From NCBI GenBank assembly GCA_032164245.1, contig JAVMKO010000006.1, forward strand, positions 38,590,319 through 38,654,318: a DNA stretch of 64,000 bases, in the 5' to 3' direction. Below, one piece after another: positions 58,106-64,000 of the stretch. The position numbers and the translations under genes were made by a program. This stretch comes from Sternotherus odoratus (lineage: Eukaryota > Chordata > Testudines > Kinosternidae). How positions within the stretch are numbered: position 1 is the first letter of the stretch; each line of letters starts with the position of its first letter. The notes under the pieces are model-generated. The model worked only from the letters and a program-made list of their open reading frames with translations. It did no database searches and was not told the DNA's origin.

Positions 58106-61100
58106 TTAGAACAGAATTAACTTGCAGAATACCTGACCTTAGGACACTAATTCTTAATGTTGGTCTGTTAAGAAAGTAACACCCATTCTAGTCAACCGTG
58201 CATGTCTTCTTCCTGCAATATCCACAACAATAAATTCTGAGAAAAGTATTGTGATAATTGCCTAACATTCCACTAATTATATGTACACATATCCCAAATC
58301 CTTGCATTCATTTTATTATAGAAGTGCAAATTACAAACTACAGTACTATTCAATTTGTGCTTCCATAAAATTAGTGGGTTCAAGACTTAGGCCTTCAAAC
58401 ACTGCAGTTTACAAACTGTTCAGGCTTATAAAACATCTTCATTTCAAATGCAATGTGCAAATGGAATACTATTTATTTTAGCTCCACAAGGATTTCAGTT
58501 TGTTTCCCTAAAAGCAACTGTGCATACAAGCGGCTTAACTCTGAAATCACTTTTCTTTAAATGCATGGTGTAGTCACTTTTTCATATCAGTGTCAACAGA
58601 CAGTAATTACCCTCATAAGCACTCCCAAACACTTACTAAAGTATGTTTTCAGGCATATATTTGGTTGTGTTGCTGAGTTTGAAGATCTGAAGCATTTGTG
58701 AACCAAAACTGTCACGTTCCTAGAAAAATCTATTTTCTGCTTCAGGTTCCTCTTTACTCAGACTGTATTGTCTGCAAAGCTGCTTTTGCTACAAAAGTAT
58801 ACAAAATGATGCACTGGGAAAATATAATGCAATTGCTTGCATACAGGCTAAGACTGGAGATATTCGTTAATTTTTTTAAAAAATAGGACCATTATAAGAC
58901 ATCTATGTGATTTCCTACAGAACTTTTGATGCAAAATCAGAATGTGCCAGCCAAAGTTTTCAAGCTGCCAAAGCTCAAATATAGCACAAAGTTTTGAGCT
59001 CCAAAGTCAAAAGAATATTATTAATGTGAGGAGCTTAAAATGTTGTACACGTGAAAGATAGATTTTGTGCCAAGTGAATCTGATGCTATATTGCTAAGGG
59101 ACAAAAAATCTGAAGATGTTTGGCCTGATTCTTTAGCCCTTACTCAGACAAAATTCCCATTAATGTGTGGTGAGTGGGGAGTGAAGGGCAGTACGCAAAG
59201 GAGTCTCTGTACCACCTCTATGTTGCAAAGGGGGCACTGCCTGTGCACCCAAAAAACTGATACAGGAGTCAATGAGAGTGTTGCCTGAATGAAGGCTGCA
59301 AGATATGGCCCATTAAAATGACTGTGTTGCTTATACAAGGATGGAACAAGTAAATATAGCAGAACTGTATATAAAAAGCCTTATTTAGGGCTCAATTCTG
59401 CCACCCTTTCTCATGTGGAGTGACTTTCCATTGGGCTACAAGGGCAGCCATCAGACTGAGGCATCTGCCTGCAGCAGTCCCCCCAGTGCAAGTAGTGGAA
59501 AGGGGAACCACAGCCTGTGTCTTTCACATTTTTGGTGTGTAACAAATTATAAATACTGATAATCAGTAAAAGCTGTATTCTCATCTCCCACTAAATCCTT
59601 TGTCGAAGTGCAGTGTGGCACATTCTCCCCATCCTTGTTTTGCAATTAGAACGCTCATTACAGGCAAAGAGCCTGATTCCCCATTGTTTTACACTAGCTT
59701 TAGGCCAGCAAAATGCTATTGACTTGAGTTATGTTGGCGTAAAGCTGGAGCATAGGGTTGAAGCTATTATTTTAGACCGATCGCTTCTGTTCTGTGGGTG
59801 AAATTCCACATTCATCCCCCCTTTCAGTAAACAGGATTTGTGCAGGGAACCCCTTTGAATGGATTCACCCAGCCTCCCTCCCACAGGCAGCGTAACTATT
59901 TCACAGTACAGCATGTACAGCATGAGCACCGGCTGAAACTTCTTACTCCATTGATACCCTTACCCTGAATCCACACAAGTGCAGACCCAATGGTCTCCCC
60001 TCCTGCCCATGCCAATTTACTGGGGCAGTTCCCCCTTTGCAGCAGGTGTGGAGACACCTCACAGGCTGGCCGACAGATTTAACTGCCACAGAATGTTTGC
60101 CACAGACGCACCATGCTAGGGTGAATGTCAACCCAGATGAACAACCTGATAAGAAAATGGCCCATGCATTGAGCTTTCAATCAGAAATCCATTTTGTACC
60201 TTGTTGGAAAAGCTCTATTCAAACCATGAATCTTGCCAAAACTGAAAAAATGTTCACATTCTTCTTGGGCATTTATTTCCTTTTGAGGATATTCTGGGTC
60301 ACAAAAGAAGCCAGTTTATGAATTAAGGCAGTTATATACATTTTAATTAATACTATGGTAAACAAGCAAGAACACTATACTGTAAATAGCCCAGAATATA
60401 AATTAGAGCTTCCCAAAGACAGATTTCATCTACACAAACTATTCTGGAAAAAAAGATGTTTTTAAAAGTACTCAGCAGTACTTTTTATTTTATTTTTGAA
60501 CATGCACAGCTCTGAAACTGACATTTTTCACAACCGCTAACTATTTTTTTGGCCTTGCATGGCCTTTATATCCTGTGGACAATACACATGTGTTAAGTGA
60601 ACACAATTTTATTAATATTGTAGAATTTGCCCCCATTTTTTTATTTTCTACATTTTAAAAGTAATTTTTGTAGTCAACTTCTAGGTTGTATGTAACTTTT
60701 AAATAATTTCAGTGTTGCAACAAGAACACTTATATACATATACAACAGCATATACAGTACTGTATATTGAAAGGATGAGATGTAAAATACATCCTATGCT
60801 CGTGTGGAAAACAACTGTCAGGTTTGATTTATGTTACACTGTTCTTTAGCTCATCTGTTAAGGTGACTGAAAACCGATCTGAAGCAGCAATTTACAAGGC
60901 AAGGATCTGATCCTGCAAATACTTCTGTGGATTTATTCACATGATAAAGTTACCCATGTGCATAAGTATTTGAAGGATCGGGGGGCCTATACCATTATAT
61001 ACAGGGCTCCACTGTTCTTAAAGGACAGTGGCAAAGTATTTTTTGCTAACTGGTTTGCATATGCACTATTTATTTTAATAAAACTAGAAGCTTGGAAATT

Positions 61101-62259
61101 AAATTAATTCATTAAAGTTTTTTTCATTAATTGTAACTCTTAATTGGGCTGTTAGCATTATTTGTAATTGGTGAAAACAGGGTAGTTTTAAGAAAAGCAT
61201 TACATAGGAGTGTTGGAACAATTTTTATATTGAGGGTGCTGCTGATGGAAACCATTGAAACCATGTATTGGTGTTTGTTGTTACTACAGAAAGCCAAGGA
61301 GTGCAACAGCACCCTTAGTTCCAGCACCACTGTCCATAGTGTTAGCAAACATAATAAAAAGGTTGCTTACATTTGGGGCCTACCATATTTTCCATTACAC
61401 CTATGCAGCTATGTTTTCAGAAGCGTTCATTCATTTTATGAGCTTCGGATTTCAGGTGCCCAACTCTAGACACCTTGTGCTTGCTTTTCAACAGGGTGGA
61501 GGACGCTCAGCTCTACAAATCAGGCAAAAAGTGACTCAAATCAATCATCAAAAAATGAAGCCATACACATGTAGTGAACACTTCTGAAAATGCTGCCCAA
61601 CAATAACAAAATTTGAATATAGGACCTGAATTTCCCAAACTGAAGTAGAACCACCCCCTGAATGAATTTCAGACTCTGCATGGAGAGCAGAATTAATGTG
61701 TTTTGGGAAATGTGCTAGGGTTTTGAAATGTACTTTTACTGTGTGTAAAACTGTTGTTAAAAATGTGCTACACAAGTCAGTCATATTTAAGTCTGTTACA
61801 GCTTATCCCTGGGGCACGATTTTGATCCCCTATCAGCAAATGTAAAAGTTAGACAATTGTTTCTAACATTGTACAGTAAGAAAAATAATAGGAATTAAAT
61901 AGCATATTTAGGAGTAAACATGCTTAATCACCTGCTGAATATGGTGTGGGGTTTCAATGTGTTTAAAATGCACTTTGGGGATGATTCTTTTTAAAGCAGT
62001 GAGTCTAAATTTTAACCAAGCAGCCCTTAAAATCCCAAGTCAGAAATCCTGCACTGTGCTCTAGGTAAATCTACATAGTGAACATCCTCCTGCGAGCTGT
62101 ATTTACAGATGGAAGGTAGGAAATCGGCCTCTAGACGGTCACTGCTCCTAGCGGTGCAGTGACTGTGGGGAAGTTCAGGTAACTGACTTGCTGCTGAGAA
62201 AGCATCGCCCGCAAACCAGCTCACGCATCCCACTAGCGGGTGAAGCCGGTGGTCGCTCT

Positions 62260-63550
62260 ACAAATGCCCCCAAGCTGATCTGGCTAGTCCCATTTTCCCC
62301 GGGGCCTGCCTGCGGGTGAATTTCTTTCCCACGTTCCCAGCCGCCTTTCTTTTTGATTCCCTGCAAGTCCTGGTCCCCACTGGAGTGCCCCGGGCGCAAG
62401 CAGGCTCCCGCGCCCTGGGGGCTGCAGTGGAGAGGGCAGAGCCCGGGGCGGGGCAAAGGGAGCGTGAGACGGGAGCGAAAAAAAGGGATCTCGGGCGTTT
62501 GCTGTGAATCCGGAGCGGGAGAACCCGCGGGCCCTGCTTGGGGCCTGTTCGCATGTGGGCGGAAGAGCTCGGGGACCTTGGTGCCGAGGGCGGGAGGCGG
62601 GGGGTTCAGGGGTGTGTTTCCCTTCGGCAACGGGCCTGTAACCGCCGCCGGGGCCCGCGGCTGCCCCACCGCTGCCCAGGACTGGGGGGCAGGCGAGGGA
62701 AGCGGCTGACGGCCGCCGCCTTAAGGCCAGCATCGCCCAGGGGCTCAGAACGGCTCCCGGGATCGATCCTGTCCGCGGGGGAGATTTCCCGGGGCTTCGC
62801 TGGACCCAGGATCGGGCCCTCGACGCTCCGGGTATTTCAACCCGGCACCGGGGAGTGGCATCGCGATGTTCTGCCAGCAGCAGGCCCGGGCCCTTCCCCA
62901 GAGCTCCCTGCGAGGAAGGCAGAGTCCCGTGCAGTTTCTCTCTCCCCGTTTCCCCCTCCACTGGAGCGGGTTTGGGATTAAATCTGAGGAGGGCAGAGGC
63001 CTGGGCAAAGGCCCTTTATTATTGCAGCGATCGGCTCTTCCCGACAGAGCCTCGCCTGGGTCACACGCAGCTGGACATCCCCTGGGCCATGATCCACTGG
63101 GAATCCCTCCCGGGGTAAGGAGGCGGATAGGGAAGCGGTGTGACTCCGGTCCAGGGTCTGGCGTCTGTGTGCCGGTGTGTTTGGGCGGAGGAGGGAGCCC
63201 CTGTTCCTTTACAGATCGTTCCTACTGTTCTTTACCGGACTTTCCATGCACCAAACAAACCAGCACCGAACATGGCAGGGTACAAAGGAGGGATCGAACC
63301 GTCACCCAGCCAGGCCTGGGAACCGGCTCAGCACAGGGCACAGCAGAGACTAAAGATAGAGCAGCCCAGTGCAGAGACCTGGGACTTGAGACTGTAGCCA
63401 GGCTGAGCCCAGACGCCTGTGGAGAGTTTGGGTCTGTCTGTAGCCGGCCATTAGACATCCAGCCGGGCAACCTTCTTGCAGACAGAAAGGAGGAAGCTCC
63501 CCCCACAGTGCAGCCCTCCCGCCCGAGGTTAGCAAGCGCCGGCTCTCTTT
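62260..63550. promoter_or_regulatory. CpG-island-like block in PAX9 intron 3
   Basis: About 1.3 kb of GC-rich, CpG-dense sequence stands out against AT-rich surroundings and ends at PAX9 exon 3. It is not tandem-repeated and not palindromic, unlike the GC-rich transposon cores elsewhere in the window. Long open frames appear on both strands only because GC-rich DNA has few stops. Developmental regulator genes such as PAX9 commonly carry gene-body CpG islands bound by Polycomb, so a regulatory role is plausible. An unannotated antisense or alternative first exon is also possible (a good GTAAGG donor lies at 63115 on the + strand). Confidence 0.6.
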
Positions 63551-63552
63551 AC

Positions 63553-63692
63553 CTGGCTGTACTTGGCCTCCTGCTCCAGGGAGCTCTTCTCCAGTCCGTT
63601 CACAGCGTGCTGGGCTGAAGAGGGGAAGCTATTCCGGCTCAGGCAGCTCCAGTCCTCCACTTTGGGGCTGTGATAGGGCGAGCTGTCACTCA
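63553..63692 (-). CDS. PAX9: PAX9 penultimate coding exon (exon 3)
   Basis: On the - strand, acceptor CCCCACAG is followed by 140 bp and donor GTAAAG. The first two bases complete a valine codon, then 46 residues follow, from [15 protein letters not shown] to EQEAKYSQ, ending in phase 0 so that the exon joins the terminal exon directly. The length and both phases equal those of human PAX9 exon 3 as I know it. [10 protein letters not shown] and HAVNGLEK are near-identical, while the middle ([12 protein letters not shown]) is more variable. This is part of the region between the paired domain/octapeptide and the transactivation domain. It lies at the edge of a CpG-rich block. Confidence 0.96.
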
Positions 63693-64000
63693 CTGTGGGG
63701 AGACACCGGCACGGCTCGTTAGAGATTCCCAAACTGAGCGCTGGGAAGTGCCAAGCTGGCCAGTGTGCTTGTGGCGGGAATTGCTGTGTGTGATTACACA
63801 GGCTGTGCCTTTATATCCACAGACAGGGAAATCTCTCTAAAACTTTACCTGTGACCCAGAACTCCCGCTCAGAGGTGCTGAACTGGGGGGGGGGGTCCTG
63901 CAGCACTCCCTTACTTGAAGTGGTCCCCATCATAGCCAGGGTTCACAGTTTGTTTCAATGGCTCTCAGCACCCCCACGATCAAAACTGTTCCAGCACCTC
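63693..64000 (-). other. PAX9 intron 2 (incomplete)
   Basis: Sequence upstream of PAX9 exon 3 on the - strand. It carries a poly-G run near 63885 and nothing else that I recognise. The paired-domain exon lies beyond the window. Confidence 0.8.

Noticed and set aside
62175..63618. ORFs of 85-250 codons on both strands beside PAX9 exon 3
   Set aside because: CpG-rich DNA has few stop codons, so long chance frames arise on both strands. None shows a domain, and PAX9 exon 3 itself uses its own splice sites.

Overview
The window is vertebrate nuclear DNA, most likely from a turtle (Testudines, probably a cryptodire). Coding exons are short, flanked by GT/AG splice sites and separated by kilobase introns. 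There is no bacterial-style gene packing. The clade call rests on the interspersed repeats: a tRNA-derived SINE of the tortoise Pol III type (one copy on each strand), CR1 LINE 3' ends, Penelope-like fragments, and many palindromic DNA-transposon derivatives of kinds I associate with turtle genomes. The repeat and protein comparisons are from memory; no search was run.

Two genes are present, arranged tail to tail. On the + strand, seven exons (13761 to 39880) encode the last 231 residues of SLC25A21, the mitochondrial 2-oxodicarboxylate carrier. They align without gaps to residues 69-299 of the 299-residue human protein as I recall it. The first exons lie upstream of the window. On the - strand, the last two coding exons of PAX9 (63692-63553 and 45994-45740) encode the C-terminal 130 residues of this paired-box transcription factor. 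Its paired-domain exon lies beyond position 64000. The same convergent PAX9/SLC25A21 neighbourhood is known in mammals.

Layout. 1-13760 is an SLC25A21 intron holding a broken hAT element, a Penelope-like hairpin, a C-rich array, a pogo/Tigger-like MITE and a LINE fragment. 13761-39880 holds the SLC25A21 exons; their introns carry MITEs, a giant GC-rich palindrome (19.6-20.3 kb), SINEs, a CR1 split by a solo LTR, and a second solo LTR. 39881 to about 42 kb is the SLC25A21 3' UTR and the gap between the genes. About 42.1-45.7 kb is the probable PAX9 3' UTR. 45995-63552 is PAX9 intron 3, with a MIR split by a 70-bp palindrome, several MITEs, a reverse-strand CR1, the remnant of a tyrosine-recombinase (Ngaro/DIRS-like) retroelement, and a CpG-island-like block next to PAX9 exon 3.

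Apart from the carrier and PAX9, every protein-like signal I could recognise belongs to decayed transposable elements. I do not see a new cellular gene system. The unusual material is in the mobile DNA: precisely datable nested insertions, several families of self-complementary elements, GC-rich tandem cores inside unrelated MITEs, and a tyrosine-recombinase/SGNH-hydrolase retroelement relic.
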